From contig NZ_OMPU01000004.1 of the NCBI RefSeq assembly GCF_900313065.1, positions 1 through 64,000 on the forward strand: a stretch of 64,000 nucleotides of DNA, written 5' to 3'. Origin of the DNA: Kiloniella sp. EL199. GTDB taxonomy: Bacteria > Pseudomonadota > Alphaproteobacteria > Kiloniellales > Kiloniellaceae. Numbering within the stretch: position 1 is the first letter of the stretch; each line of letters starts with the position of its first letter. Below the pieces are notes generated by a model that was not told where the DNA came from, made no database searches, and saw only the letters and a program-made list of their open reading frames with translations. A program made the translations under genes and the position numbers. Of this stretch, positions 1 through 8,352 are shown piece after piece.

Positions 1-268
1 GCTATAGATCGTAGGCTTGGTAGGCCATTACCCCACCAACTACCTAATCTAACGCGGGCTCATCATAGAGCAATAAATCTTTCCCCCTCAGGGCGTATGC
101 GGTATTAGCAGTCGTTTCCAACTGTTATCCCCCACTCCATGGTAGATTCCCACGCGTTACTCACCCGTGCGCCACTGTCCAGTTCCCGAAAGAACCTTCT
201 CGTTCGACTTGCATGTGTTAAGCCTGCCGCCAGCGTTCGTTCTGAGCCAGGATCAAACTCTCAAGTTG
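1..268 (-). rRNA. rrs: 16S ribosomal RNA, 5' part only
   Basis: The reverse complement of about 241-262 reads as the conserved bacterial 16S 5' sequence (AGAGTTTGATCCTGGCTCAG). It continues through typical helices: the stretch giving AACACATGCAAGTCGAACG near 205-230, and ACGGGTGAGTAACGCGTGG near 150-175. The gene is transcribed leftward and is cut by the window edge after roughly the first 270 nucleotides, so the rest of the rRNA operon lies outside. The mature 5' end is placed at about 268 by analogy with other 16S genes. Confidence 0.97.
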
Positions 269-477
269 ACCTGACTTCTGTCTTAAAACAGAACTCAAAT
301 TCTATTACTGACTAGGTTTTGTGTAACTTATTTCGAATAAGATACATGAAACTAGCTAGCTCATCGCCATAAACAACAAACCGCCGTCCACGCATCCCTT
401 CCAATTCATATCAACAATGTCAAACAACTATTCACTAAACCAGAACCAAAAAAACCCGGCCCCGAAAAGCTAGACGA
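269..477 (-). other. rRNA operon leader region
   Basis: This stretch between the 16S 5' end and the proximal promoter holds no protein gene. A short hairpin (TTCTGT and ACAGAA arms, 276-293) lies just upstream of the mature 16S end and could be part of a processing stem. I could not identify boxA or the RNase III stem partner, which would be downstream of 16S and off the window. Confidence 0.5.
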
Positions 478-505
478 TATATATAGTCTTTTTCCCTACC
501 GTCAA
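478..505 (-). promoter_or_regulatory. Possible proximal rRNA promoter (P2)
   Basis: On the minus strand a -35-like TTGACG (500-505) is followed by 16 bases and TATATA (478-483). It would start transcription about 200 bases ahead of 16S. Position and sequence fit a second rrn promoter, but A/T-rich leader DNA gives such matches easily. Confidence 0.45.
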
Positions 506-656
506 GGAACATCTGAAACATTTTTGTAAAAACTTTTTCAAGGAACAAATCCTATCCAAATCCTCAAGCCAGCTTCTGTAAAACTTCCGCTAACTGTCTG
601 TTTTTACTCCACCTTTCCGATGTACCGCCAAAGCACCTGCCCCGTCGGTGAGCGAC

Positions 657-685
657 CTTATAGGCCTACACCAACATACTGTCAA
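657..685 (-). promoter_or_regulatory. rRNA operon promoter (P1)
   Basis: On the minus strand a perfect -35 TTGACA (680-685) is separated by exactly 17 bases from TATAAG (657-662). A G/C-rich discriminator (GTCGCTC) follows, as in stringently controlled stable-RNA promoters. A/T-rich DNA upstream (686-720) could serve as an UP element. The remainder to 911 shows no gene or clear motif. Confidence 0.7.
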
Positions 686-911
686 AGACCTTTTTAAATT
701 TTATTTACTTTTTTCCATCATCTTGCCTCTTGTTTGCGACAGGTATGCCGCAAACCCCGCAGAAAAAGGGGATTTTTTTGAAAAACAGAATCGAGTAAGC
801 ATTGACAGGAATCCATAAATACATCACCTTGTCCAAGCAGAGTATTGAAATTCTATATAACAACAACATCGAATACGGCCGTATGTCGTCACGGATTCCG
901 GAGCACTACGT

Positions 912-2399
912 GTGAAGAACAGATTCCACACACCTGTTTTTATGGTTAATGCAGCACTCGGAGGCAGTCTGTCGATTCTCGCCCTTGGCGGAATCTATTT
1001 CTGGCTTTCCAGTAGCACCCCTATAGAAGAACAGATCACAAACGAGGTAAAAACGGCCTCTGTTAGCGAAAGCGAAGATTCATCCATCGTCGCCAATGCC
1101 AGTACACAGGAAATTACCATTGCATCACCAGAAGTTGTCGCGACGCTTAAGACCGACCTGCTGACCAGCGAATATATAGCCGTCGGGGCTGTTCCTACGG
1201 AAACGGCCGCTGATATTCTTGAACCTGGTGATATCGAAAAAATGGTGACCGTCTCTCACGGTGACACTCTTATGAGCTTGCTTGTTTCCGCAGGCGTAAC
1301 CAGATCAGAAGCCCACGGTGTGATTAAAGCTCTGACTGATGTCTATTCACCACGAAAGATCAAACCCGGACTGGACATTGCCCTTACCTTTGCACCTCCG
1401 TCAGATCCGAACGCCGAGAAGATCGTCCCACAGAAAAAAGAACGCGATGTTGGCCCTCTAAGAGCCATGCAGTTTCAGCCCAGTGTTGAACGCATTGTTA
1501 AGGTAAGCACCACGGAAGGCGAAAACACCAAGTATATCGCGGAAGAAATCCAGCGCCCGCTGACCATGAAAATGACGCGTAGCGCAAATGAAATTACAAG
1601 TAGCCTCTATCTTGCCGCAACGAACGTTGATGTGCCCAACGATATTATGATCAAGATGATCAGGGCCTATAGCTTTGATGTTGATTTCCAGCGCGAGATT
1701 CAAAAAGGTGACAGCTTTGAAGTCGTTTACGAAGCCTATTACGATGAAGATGGTAATCTCGCGCGCACAGGTGACATGCTTTACGGTAAACTGAATCTCT
1801 CTGGTGACGATCTACAGTTATACCGCTTCACACCGTCCAGCGGTTTTACCGACTACTTTAATGAAAAGGGACAGTCTGCAAAAAAAGCATTGATGAGAAC
1901 ACCTGTTGATGGCGCACGTCTTTCCAGCCGTTTTGGCAAACGCAAACATCCGGTTCTTGGCTATACCAAGATGCACAAAGGCGTTGATTTTGCAGCACCG
2001 CGCGGGACACCAATTTATGCAGCTGGTGACGGTGTGATTCTACGGGCGAACCGCTTCAGCAGTTTTGGTAATTATGTAAGGATTCGTCACCACAGTGGTT
2101 ATGAAACAGCTTACGCTCATATGAAGGGATTCGCGAAAGGGATTCGTAAATCCAAGCGCGTGCGTCAGGGGCAGGTAATCGGCTATGTTGGCACAACAGG
2201 GCGATCTACTGGTCCACACCTCCACTACGAAGTGCTCTTCAATGGTCGTCAGGTTAATCCGTTGAGCGTCAAACTACCCGCAGGCGAGAAGCTCAAGAAG
2301 ACAGACCTGAAAAAATTCAAGGCTGTAAAAGCCAAAATCGACAAGATGATTGAAGATCTGAAACAACCGGCTGCTATCGCCAAGCTGGAAGCAAACTGA
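912..2399 (+). CDS. M23 family metallopeptidase (envelope murein endopeptidase)
   Basis: A 495-residue protein starting at GTG with GGAG about nine bases upstream. Residues 13-33 form an N-terminal membrane anchor. A LysM/OapA-like segment lies around 110-160 (VSHGDTLMSLL), then a linker, then the M23 (LytM) domain at about 330-450. Zinc-ligand motifs are visible: H355-x3-D359 (HKGVD) and H436-x-H438 (HLH). Such proteins cleave cross-links in peptidoglycan in the periplasm, with roles in growth or cell separation. The gene is alone: the rRNA operon is divergent upstream, and a dispersed repeat begins 17 bases after the stop. All catalytic residues are present, so activity is expected. Confidence 0.93.
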   Translation: MKNRFHTPVFMVNAALGGSLSILALGGIYFWLSSSTPIEEQITNEVKTASVSESEDSSIVANASTQEITIASPEVVATLKTDLLTSEYIAVGAVPTETAADILEPGDIEKMVTVSHGDTLMSLLVSAGVTRSEAHGVIKALTDVYSPRKIKPGLDIALTFAPPSDPNAEKIVPQKKERDVGPLRAMQFQPSVERIVKVSTTEGENTKYIAEEIQRPLTMKMTRSANEITSSLYLAATNVDVPNDIMIKMIRAYSFDVDFQREIQKGDSFEVVYEAYYDEDGNLARTGDMLYGKLNLSGDDLQLYRFTPSSGFTDYFNEKGQSAKKALMRTPVDGARLSSRFGKRKHPVLGYTKMHKGVDFAAPRGTPIYAAGDGVILRANRFSSFGNYVRIRHHSGYETAYAHMKGFAKGIRKSKRVRQGQVIGYVGTTGRSTGPHLHYEVLFNGRQVNPLSVKLPAGEKLKKTDLKKFKAVKAKIDKMIEDLKQPAAIAKLEAN

Positions 2400-2416
2400 T
2401 TTCGAAATGATCATCA

Positions 2417-2609
2417 CAATACCAAGTCCGAAAAGGACTACGGCTGTTCCTTTGGCAGGATTATGAAAAAGGCTGTCAAAGGTGTCGCGTTTACGGGACC
2501 TTTATGATTCAACAGGATATGTCTAAAGAAACAGACATCAACACGAAAGAGCAAAAACAATCAGCCGCAAGAAAAATCCTGCTTAAAATATACGCGACTT
2601 GTCGGTAAT
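2417..2609 (+). repeat. Dispersed repeat, copy 1
   Basis: This stretch aligns with 26631-26811 over nearly its whole length, with about four of five positions identical by eye. Shared blocks include CAATACCAAGTCCGAAAA, CCTTTGGCAGGATT, GTGTCGCGTTTACGGGA and CTAAAGAAACAGACATCAAC. Copy 1 has an extra segment of about 11 bases near 2510-2520. It starts just after the stop of the M23 peptidase gene. No conserved reading frame crosses both copies. It could be a degenerate miniature element or a conserved 3' RNA structure. Confidence 0.85.
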
Positions 2610-2767
2610 CCGTGATCTCTATAGAGACCATCAACGTTCTTACCGTATATATCCAGAGACATATTGAGCTTACCAAGTTAAAAACAAACAAAAGCGGCGC
2701 ATCCAGAGATAATTTTATAAGCCAGTTAAATTTATCGCCCCAACAAAGGTAACCGCCATTTTGCCCC

Positions 2768-2796
2768 TTTACCTCGTCCATAGCTTGCAGTAATGT
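2768..2796 (+). promoter_or_regulatory. Possible tRNA-Arg promoter
   Basis: TTTACC (2768-2773), a 17-base spacer and TAATGT (2791-2796) lie about 25 bases before the tRNA, followed by a G/C-rich discriminator (CCGCCC). Spacing and position fit a stable-RNA promoter, but both hexamers are only moderate matches. Confidence 0.35.
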
Positions 2797-2820
2797 CCGC
2801 CCTATTGGCCCTCTGCTTAA

Positions 2821-2897
2821 GCACCCGTAGCTCAGCTGGATAGAGTGTCGCCCTCCGAAGGCGAAGGTCACAGGTTCGAATCCTGTCGGGTGCGCCA
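2821..2897 (+). tRNA. tRNA-Arg, anticodon CCG
   Basis: The sequence folds as a complete cloverleaf. Acceptor arms are GCACCCG (2821-2827) and CGGGTGC (2887-2893), with discriminator G and an encoded CCA (2895-2897). The anticodon loop is CTCCGAA between TCGCC and GGCGA, giving anticodon CCG, which reads the arginine codon CGG. The T arm carries TTCGAAT. No terminator is evident downstream. Confidence 0.97.
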
Positions 2898-2976
2898 TCT
2901 CTGTTAATTAATACAATCCCCTTTCATACAGTATTTCTACCTCTACTTATTATTAAACAAGACAAGAGATACAGCG

Positions 2977-3222
2977 ACAATAATCAAAGAAGCTTATGTT
3001 CACTTGCTGGATGAAGGAGTTGAGGTTCGCAGACCCTGCAGAGTTTATATGATCAACACCATTATAGTCATAGTTCTATCTGACTACTATGACTTCGAAG
3101 ACCCACATGAGGTTTGGGATGTGTATCCCAGAAATTTTGTAAAACTTGTTCAAGATTCAAAAGGAAGCTTGATTGTACATGGTTTATCTTCCCCATCATT
3201 AGTAAATGACTTGGTAACCTAG
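2977..3222 (+). pseudogene. Start-less remnant of a small conserved protein
   Basis: One frame stays open from 2908 to the TAG at 3220-3222 but has no ATG or GTG before 3052; the first alternative start is TTG at 3004. Its translation contains VHLLDEGVEVRRP followed by HEVWDVYPRNFVKLVQ. From memory this resembles a widespread family of roughly 70-residue proteins with an LLDEGV-x-V-x-RP opening and a later E-x-W-E-F-x-P motif. The family start would fall near 2980-2992, where only ATA/ATC codons exist, so the gene seems to have lost its start or to use a rare one. The function of the family is unknown to me. The rest of 2898-3266 shows nothing. Confidence 0.4.
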
Positions 3223-3266
3223 GCCCAGTTGTTATGGTTTTTCTTAAAATTGCTACAAAAAGCAGT

Positions 3267-4187
3267 CTAGGATTTAAAACAATTGTCTCGATGCCATCCT
3301 AAAAACTTTGGATGCGGGCGTAATGAGGGGTTTTCGGGTGCATACGCTCTCCCGCTGGAATTCACCAGTCGTTTAATTTGGGTTGGGTCATTTACTTGTC
3401 GTGAGATCAAAATATCCAGATCATCGCTTAATGAAATCAGGCCACGATCAAACATCCAATGCACTGTACCAGACAATGCTATCCCATTTCTGACCGTATC
3501 AGGACCATGTTGGGCCACAGGTTTAATATGGGCTGCCTCTACTTCTGCTCTACCGCCACCGTTGATAAGCTGTAATCCAGTAATAGCACAGCGTCTGTCA
3601 TAGGCATCAAGAACGTGTTTTCGAAACACACGATCCCGCGGGATACGTGAGATGGTTTGTTCAACTCGAAGACGTTCACTTTCGTGGGTAAAGCCTGATG
3701 CGTCTTCCGATAAACCGTCCCATGCAGGTAAATCTTTGTTTCGCCCCACATCATCAGCCCGTGGCAACATATCTGTTTCTTCGGGAAACCCTTGCAAAAC
3801 AATCTGATTAAAATCAGCATCGGAAATAGGTCGTATCGCCCACTGGATCAAACCCACATTTAAAGAGCCATCCTCTTTTCTGAGATCTGATTCCATAAAA
3901 CCGTTGTCTTTTCGAAAGGAGACAAATTCTTCAAAAGACAAAAAGGTTCCCGGCATAATACGGGCAATATACATACCTTCGTTAGAAGCATCCGGCTCAA
4001 TCGTCTCAACTTTGGCTATCGCGTTGTACCCGAGCCTGCCTCCACCGCCACGAGGTTCGTAATAAAGGACCCAATCATTTTCAAAGCACTTTGCACGCTT
4101 CAAATAACGTTTCGGAAACTGGTATTGTTCTTCCGGAAAATCGTTGTATTTTGAATCTGCCCGGTGGACAAACACACCTTTTGCCAT
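3267..4187 (-). CDS. HNH endonuclease family protein
   Basis: A protein of 306 residues from the ATG at 4187 (an in-frame GTG at 4196 would add three). The C-terminal third carries an HNH_2-type nuclease motif: RRCAITG, then AAHIKPVAQHG (catalytic-type His), RNGIAL (Asn) and TVHWMFDRG (His). These lie at about residues 200-250, and the zinc-site cysteines of some HNH proteins are reduced to one. The N-terminal part, with a long GGGGRLGY loop and a beta-rich GMYIARI stretch, may be an EVE/PUA-like recognition domain; that is inference. Families of this type include putative modification-dependent restriction enzymes. No methyltransferase or other defence gene lies next to it. Confidence 0.8.
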   Translation of the reverse strand: MAKGVFVHRADSKYNDFPEEQYQFPKRYLKRAKCFENDWVLYYEPRGGGGRLGYNAIAKVETIEPDASNEGMYIARIMPGTFLSFEEFVSFRKDNGFMESDLRKEDGSLNVGLIQWAIRPISDADFNQIVLQGFPEETDMLPRADDVGRNKDLPAWDGLSEDASGFTHESERLRVEQTISRIPRDRVFRKHVLDAYDRRCAITGLQLINGGGRAEVEAAHIKPVAQHGPDTVRNGIALSGTVHWMFDRGLISLSDDLDILISRQVNDPTQIKRLVNSSGRAYAPENPSLRPHPKFLGWHRDNCFKS

Positions 4188-4212
4188 GACCAACACTTAT
4201 TAATTGAATAAA

Positions 4213-4223
4213 ATACCAAGTAT
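4213..4223. repeat. 11-base motif ATACCAAGTAT, site 1
   Basis: The imperfect palindrome ATACCAAGTAT sits between the divergent HNH and MAPEG genes. The same 11-mer in reverse orientation occurs at 26862-26872 and 55775-55785, all between genes. Its role is unknown. Confidence 0.5.
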
Positions 4224-4274
4224 CACCCTAGGTTGATCAAATCTTTCCTGCAATTAATTTCCCTGGACCACACC

Positions 4275-4664
4275 ATGCCTTTTGAATTCTATATTCTCTT
4301 ATCTGCCTGTTTGTTGGCGTTGATACACCTTGCAAGTGCTTCTTTTGCCTTTAAAGCACAGGTAGGGCACGCATATACAATCGGGGCGCGGGATGAGAAT
4401 TTAAAACCAGAGGGAATAGCTGGTCGATTAAAGCGTGCGCAGATAAACTTTCAGGAAACCTTTCCAATCTTTATCGCGTTGGTTTTCATATTAAATCATA
4501 TACAAGGCTTTGATCTGATCAGCCAATGGGGAGCAGCCCTTTACCTCGTAGGCCGTATCGTCTTTCTCCCTCTCTATGCCTTTGGTGTCGTTCTCTATCG
4601 AACGCTCGCATGGAAGCTTGCCACAACAGGCTTGGCCTTACTTGGTCTTTCTGTTTTTGTCTGA
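4275..4664 (+). CDS. MAPEG family membrane protein
   Basis: From the ATG at 4275 the protein has 129 residues, the usual MAPEG length; a TTG at 4233 would add 14. Four hydrophobic segments are visible: the start (FYILLSACLLALIHL), about 60-80 (FPIFIALVFIL), about 85-105, and the C-terminus (ATTGLALLGLSVFV). The family motif region is present as GRLKRAQINFQETFPIF. MAPEG proteins are inner-membrane relatives of glutathione and leukotriene enzymes; most bacterial members have no assigned substrate. It ends 15 bases from the convergent MFS gene. Confidence 0.85.
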   Translation: MPFEFYILLSACLLALIHLASASFAFKAQVGHAYTIGARDENLKPEGIAGRLKRAQINFQETFPIFIALVFILNHIQGFDLISQWGAALYLVGRIVFLPLYAFGVVLYRTLAWKLATTGLALLGLSVFV

Positions 4665-4679
4665 CAAAAATCTCAAAAA

Positions 4680-5942
4680 TCAAATCTGCTTTGCCCCAAA
4701 ATTCAAGATCTCCACCCCTCGTTTTACGGCAGCTATAAGTGCGATTATTCCCAGCAACAGGGCTGTCCCTTGATAGGTTATGGTATAGCCAAAGGAGGTA
4801 ATCGACGGGATGCTCAGGAAAGGGGAACAGAACTGACCAAGGAAAACGGCGGTTGTCAGAATACCGCCTGCCATACCACGGCGGCTTGAGGGGGCAATCT
4901 GCAGAGCGATCCCCACAAAGTTTGGAACGGCAAGCGCAAAGCCAATGCCCACTGCCACAGACCCGATAAAGATCGCCATGGCATCAGTGCCAAGGGGAAG
5001 AATGGCAAAACCCAGTGCCATAAAACCATAACCCAGCGCGTAGGTTCCGGCGTAGTTTAGCATTCGCTTGATCCGGCTATAGAACAGCGCGGCACAACCT
5101 CCAGACAGAGACAAAGCTCCAAGTGCCGCCCCCGTCATAACGGCACTGTCATATCCCATGCTATCGAGGAAAAAGGGCAGTTGCGTTGGCATCAGGAAAA
5201 AGATCATATTGGTCATTAGCTGCAACACTGCCAAGGCGGCGATCCACCCCTTCCATGATTGATGACCATCAGCCTCCGTGGCTTCAGGTTTTGCAGAGGA
5301 TTCAGGCGCTCTATTTTTTACAGGATCTTTGGTGTTTTTTTCAACGGGCACGCCAGATGTCTCTTGGATAACCAGCCACATAAAGGGAAGATAAAATACA
5401 GCCAAACCGTAGATAACAAAGGGCAGACGCGGAGAGCTAACCGCAAACCAACCCGCGAGCGTTAAAAAGACAAAGCCCCCAAAGTTTCGGGCAGAAATCT
5501 GTAGCCCCGTCAAAGCACTGCGTTTTTCGCCTGTAAAATAATCACCGATCAAGGCGGTCTGTGACGTCATAATCATCGCCACCGCAATGCCCAGGGCCAA
5601 TCGGCTGGCAAAGATCATTTCAAGATCGGGCAGATAAAAGCCTGCACTACCGGTAATGACAAACAGCACAACACCGGATAGTAGCATTGCCCGTCTGCCA
5701 TAACGGTCCACAAAGTACCCGGCAAGCGGCGCAAAGATAACAACTGTTAGCGAAGGCGCTGGAACCAACAGTCTGATCAAAAGTTCTGCGTTGGGCTGCC
5801 CCATAAAAACGCGTTCTAACTCAGCCAAGGCCGGACTGATGGTTGCGTTTGCCATGACCATAAGGGTGGCCGCCATCATCAGGGCAATGGCTCTGCCATC
5901 CTGCCAAACCGGACTTTCTTTGCTTACCAGCGACTGTGTCAT
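4680..5942 (-). CDS. MFS transporter (likely drug efflux)
   Basis: I choose the ATG at 5942 (420 residues) because AGAGGAAAAGCC lies just ahead of it, and because the promoter at 5979-6009 would overlap any longer version. About 12 membrane helices are visible. The cytoplasmic loop after helix 2 carries the MFS signature GYFVDRYGRRAML. A charged, low-complexity loop (KNTKDPVKNRAPESSAKPEA) splits the two six-helix halves. It probably exports drugs or toxic compounds using proton exchange. The divergent MerR regulator and MerR-type operator suggest inducer-controlled expression. The substrate cannot be read from the sequence. Confidence 0.87.
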   Translation of the reverse strand: MTQSLVSKESPVWQDGRAIALMMAATLMVMANATISPALAELERVFMGQPNAELLIRLLVPAPSLTVVIFAPLAGYFVDRYGRRAMLLSGVVLFVITGSAGFYLPDLEMIFASRLALGIAVAMIMTSQTALIGDYFTGEKRSALTGLQISARNFGGFVFLTLAGWFAVSSPRLPFVIYGLAVFYLPFMWLVIQETSGVPVEKNTKDPVKNRAPESSAKPEATEADGHQSWKGWIAALAVLQLMTNMIFFLMPTQLPFFLDSMGYDSAVMTGAALGALSLSGGCAALFYSRIKRMLNYAGTYALGYGFMALGFAILPLGTDAMAIFIGSVAVGIGFALAVPNFVGIALQIAPSSRRGMAGGILTTAVFLGQFCSPFLSIPSITSFGYTITYQGTALLLGIIALIAAVKRGVEILNFGAKQI

Positions 5943-5978
5943 TGGCTTTTCCTCTTGTATGAATTGTGTATTTTGGGC

Positions 5979-6009
5979 ATGATACAAATTCAAGTTAACT
6001 TGAGGTCAA
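5979..6009 (-). promoter_or_regulatory. MerR-type promoter and operator for the MFS gene
   Basis: On the minus strand TTGACC (6004-6009) and TATCAT (5979-5984) are separated by 19 bases, the long spacer typical of MerR-regulated promoters. The spacer contains a perfect palindrome, TCAAGTTAACTTGA (5990-6003). This matches the core of the SoxR box (CCTCAAGTTAACTTGAGG) known from E. coli soxS. The divergent merR-family gene starts about 95 bases away and is the likely ligand-dependent activator. Confidence 0.85.
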
Positions 6010-6104
6010 GCTAGAAAATATAGCACTAAATGATCTGGGAAATTATCTGGTAATCGACTTGAAAGTTCGCGCCAGAATTTGCCTCTCAATCAACAGAGAA
6101 AAAC

Positions 6105-6536
6105 ATGCGCGTTTTAGATATTTCAGAAGTGGTTGATCAAACCGGGTTACGCCCTTCGACCCTGAGATATTACGAGGAAATAGGCCTGATTAAATCCATC
6201 GGCAGACACGGACTTCGGCGACAGTTTTCCCCGCAGACTTTAATGCAGTTGTCCTTGATCGTGCTGGGAAAATCTGCAGGCTTTTCGCTGGATGAAATCA
6301 CCGGAATGTTTAGCGAGGACGGACAACCAAACCTGCCCCGAGATGATTTGAAGGCTCGTGCCGATGATCTGGATAAACAAATCCATGACCTTACTGTTCT
6401 CAGCAAAGCCCTGCGCCATGTGGCTGATTGCCCTGCGCCATCCCACATGGAATGCCCCAAGTTCCAAAAGCTATTGCGCATTGCCAGACGTAAAAAACCA
6501 AATAAAGTTATCGGGGCAAAAAAGAGCCCTTTTTAA
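6105..6536 (+). CDS. MerR family transcriptional regulator
   Basis: A 143-residue protein with an N-terminal winged helix typical of MerR (DISEVVDQTGLRPSTLRYYEEIGLI, residues 5-29, then RRQF and a second helix pair to about 70). A coiled-coil dimerisation helix follows (about 80-107). The short tail holds two cysteines, C109 and C117 (DCP and ECP). The four-cysteine [2Fe-2S] cluster of SoxR is absent, although the operator it faces looks like a SoxR box. It likely twists the 19-base-spacer promoter of the divergent MFS gene when it binds an inducer or metal. Confidence 0.9.
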   Translation: MRVLDISEVVDQTGLRPSTLRYYEEIGLIKSIGRHGLRRQFSPQTLMQLSLIVLGKSAGFSLDEITGMFSEDGQPNLPRDDLKARADDLDKQIHDLTVLSKALRHVADCPAPSHMECPKFQKLLRIARRKKPNKVIGAKKSPF

Positions 6537-6711
6537 TTCAACTCAAAAAACAGCCCCTTATCCATCGGGGTATCTAGGTTTAAAACAAAGACATGAAAAT
6601 ATGATCAGGTCCGATTCTGTCCAGCTTTTGTAAAAAGAGAAAGCTATAGCTTGGGAAGAAACACAACGATCTCTATGTTTTCAATATCATGTTTTCACAG
6701 GAGTCCTTTCC

Positions 6712-7482
6712 ATGCCTTCGCTTCAAGAAAAAGCCTCAACCTTTCACAATCTACACAAAAAAGGCGATCCGCTGGTTCTCTATAATATCTGGGATCCGGG
6801 AACAGCCAAAGTCGCAGCTGGCGCGGGTGCTCCAGCCATTGCAACAGGTAGCTGGTCAGTTGCAGAGGCCTTTGGCTTTCCCGATGGCGAAAAACTCCCG
6901 CGTGATCTTGCCATGGAAAACATCAACCGCATTTGCAATAGCGTTGACGTGCCTGTTTCTCTGGATCTTGAATCAGGTTACGGCACAACACCTGAAGAGG
7001 TTGCTCAATCTGTGACACTTGCAGGGCAAAACGGTGCGATCGGCATTAACTTTGAAGACCAGATCATTGATGGCCAAGGGCTCTATAGCATCGAAGATCA
7101 GGCGGCACGGATTGCCGCAGCCAAAAAGGCATCAGATGCTCTGGATGTATCAATTTTCATTAATGCACGGACAGATATCTTTCTGAAGGCAACCGCTTCA
7201 GATGATAAAAAGAAACTGTTGGAAAAGGTTATCGCCCGCGGCCAAGCCTATGCCGATTCTGGCGCAGACGGCTTTTTTGTCCCTGCCTTGACAGATGCGG
7301 ATCTGATCAAGGAACTCTGCGAAAAATGCCTCTTACCCGTAAACATTATGATGATGCAAGGCTGTCCATCCATCAGTGAACTGGCCGACCTTGGTGTTGC
7401 CCGCATCAGCCACGGCCCCGGCCCTTTCCGTGCCGCAATGGCAATGATTGAAAAGGACTGCTCAGCACTTTATGGCGGTTAA
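6712..7482 (+). CDS. Isocitrate lyase/PEP mutase superfamily protein
   Basis: A 256-residue single-domain TIM barrel with AGGAGT ahead of the ATG. Motifs of the ICL/PEPM superfamily are visible: YNIWDPGTAK (about 24-33), SLDLESGYG with metal-site D85, and NFEDQ with E115. The KKCGH catalytic loop of true isocitrate and methylisocitrate lyases is missing. It is therefore more like the oxaloacetase/carboxy-PEP-mutase-like enzymes, which cleave or rearrange C-C or C-P bonds of 2-oxo or phospho-acids. The exact reaction is unknown. It stands alone between the MerR gene and the cyclase gene. Confidence 0.85.
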   Translation: MPSLQEKASTFHNLHKKGDPLVLYNIWDPGTAKVAAGAGAPAIATGSWSVAEAFGFPDGEKLPRDLAMENINRICNSVDVPVSLDLESGYGTTPEEVAQSVTLAGQNGAIGINFEDQIIDGQGLYSIEDQAARIAAAKKASDALDVSIFINARTDIFLKATASDDKKKLLEKVIARGQAYADSGADGFFVPALTDADLIKELCEKCLLPVNIMMMQGCPSISELADLGVARISHGPGPFRAAMAMIEKDCSALYGG

Positions 7483-7662
7483 ATTCTGAATTGTGTGATT
7501 TAAGTAAAGGACAAGTTTGAGGTCTTGCCCTTTACTTTCTCATCAGAATTTTGTGACCACAGGCTTTTCCCTTGTTTCTTCGGGCTTCTTTCCCTCTATT
7601 ATGGCGCGCATAATTACCGCGCAAAGAACGTGGTTACAGGTAACGTCGGTTAGGGAAATAGA

Positions 7663-8352
7663 ATGTCCGTTGATAAGGAACTGTACGAGTTCCATTTTGG
7701 CTCACTCAAGGGATGGGAAAACTTTGATGAAAAGTTGGATCGCCCCATAGAAAATTGTTGTGTTATGGCAATGGATTTCTGTTCCTACAGTGCCTTTGTG
7801 CGTGAAACGAGTAATATTTCCCTCGCCCATAGAATGTTAAGTGCCTTTTGTGATGGTGCCCGGGACATCCTGATCGAAAGTGGTGCCTTGGTAGATCGCG
7901 TACAGGGTGATGGATTACTGGCGGTTTGGGGCGTCCATGAAAAAGTTGATGCCGCCAATGTACTCAGTGTCGCAGCAAAAATTCACAAACTGGCCAAGGA
8001 GACCGCCAAGATTTGGCAAGACTCGATTGATCGTGTCATTGAAACCCAAGGCGCACGCATCGGCCTGTCTTACGGTCCTGTTACCTTGCTCTCGCTTCCT
8101 TCAGCCTATCCCGGATTTAGCCTTTTGAGCGAGATTGTCAATCTGGCGGCCCGACTTGAAGCCCGTGCCGATCCAGGGACGGTTTTCATGACAAACCGTT
8201 TTGAAAACCTGCTCCCCTTTGCCCTACAGAAAAACTGTACCAGCTTGTCAGATGAAGATGGGCTAAGAGGATTAAAGCTTAAAAACGTTGGCCGAGTTCA
8301 AGCCTTCAAATGGTCACCGGAAGAAGAGTTGGAAGACAAAAAAGAAGTTTAA
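7663..8352 (+). CDS. Class III adenylate/guanylate cyclase domain protein
   Basis: A soluble 229-residue protein that is essentially one CHD cyclase domain. Metal-binding aspartates are present: D38 in AMDFCSYSAF and D83 in VQGDGLLAVWG. The transition-state pair is also present: N160 and R164 in VNLAARLE. The usual Asp before VN is Glu here (SEIVN). It probably makes cAMP or cGMP as a homodimer. There is no attached sensor domain, so its input must come from another protein. Its stop codon overlaps that of the convergent roxA-like gene. Confidence 0.85.
   Translation: MSVDKELYEFHFGSLKGWENFDEKLDRPIENCCVMAMDFCSYSAFVRETSNISLAHRMLSAFCDGARDILIESGALVDRVQGDGLLAVWGVHEKVDAANVLSVAAKIHKLAKETAKIWQDSIDRVIETQGARIGLSYGPVTLLSLPSAYPGFSLLSEIVNLAARLEARADPGTVFMTNRFENLLPFALQKNCTSLSDEDGLRGLKLKNVGRVQAFKWSPEEELEDKKEV

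Noticed and set aside
2509-2898. A 129-codon minus-strand frame across tRNA-Arg and the repeat
   Set aside because: Its start ([10 protein letters not shown]) is the classic false translation of an antisense tRNA gene; the rest runs through the non-coding repeat.
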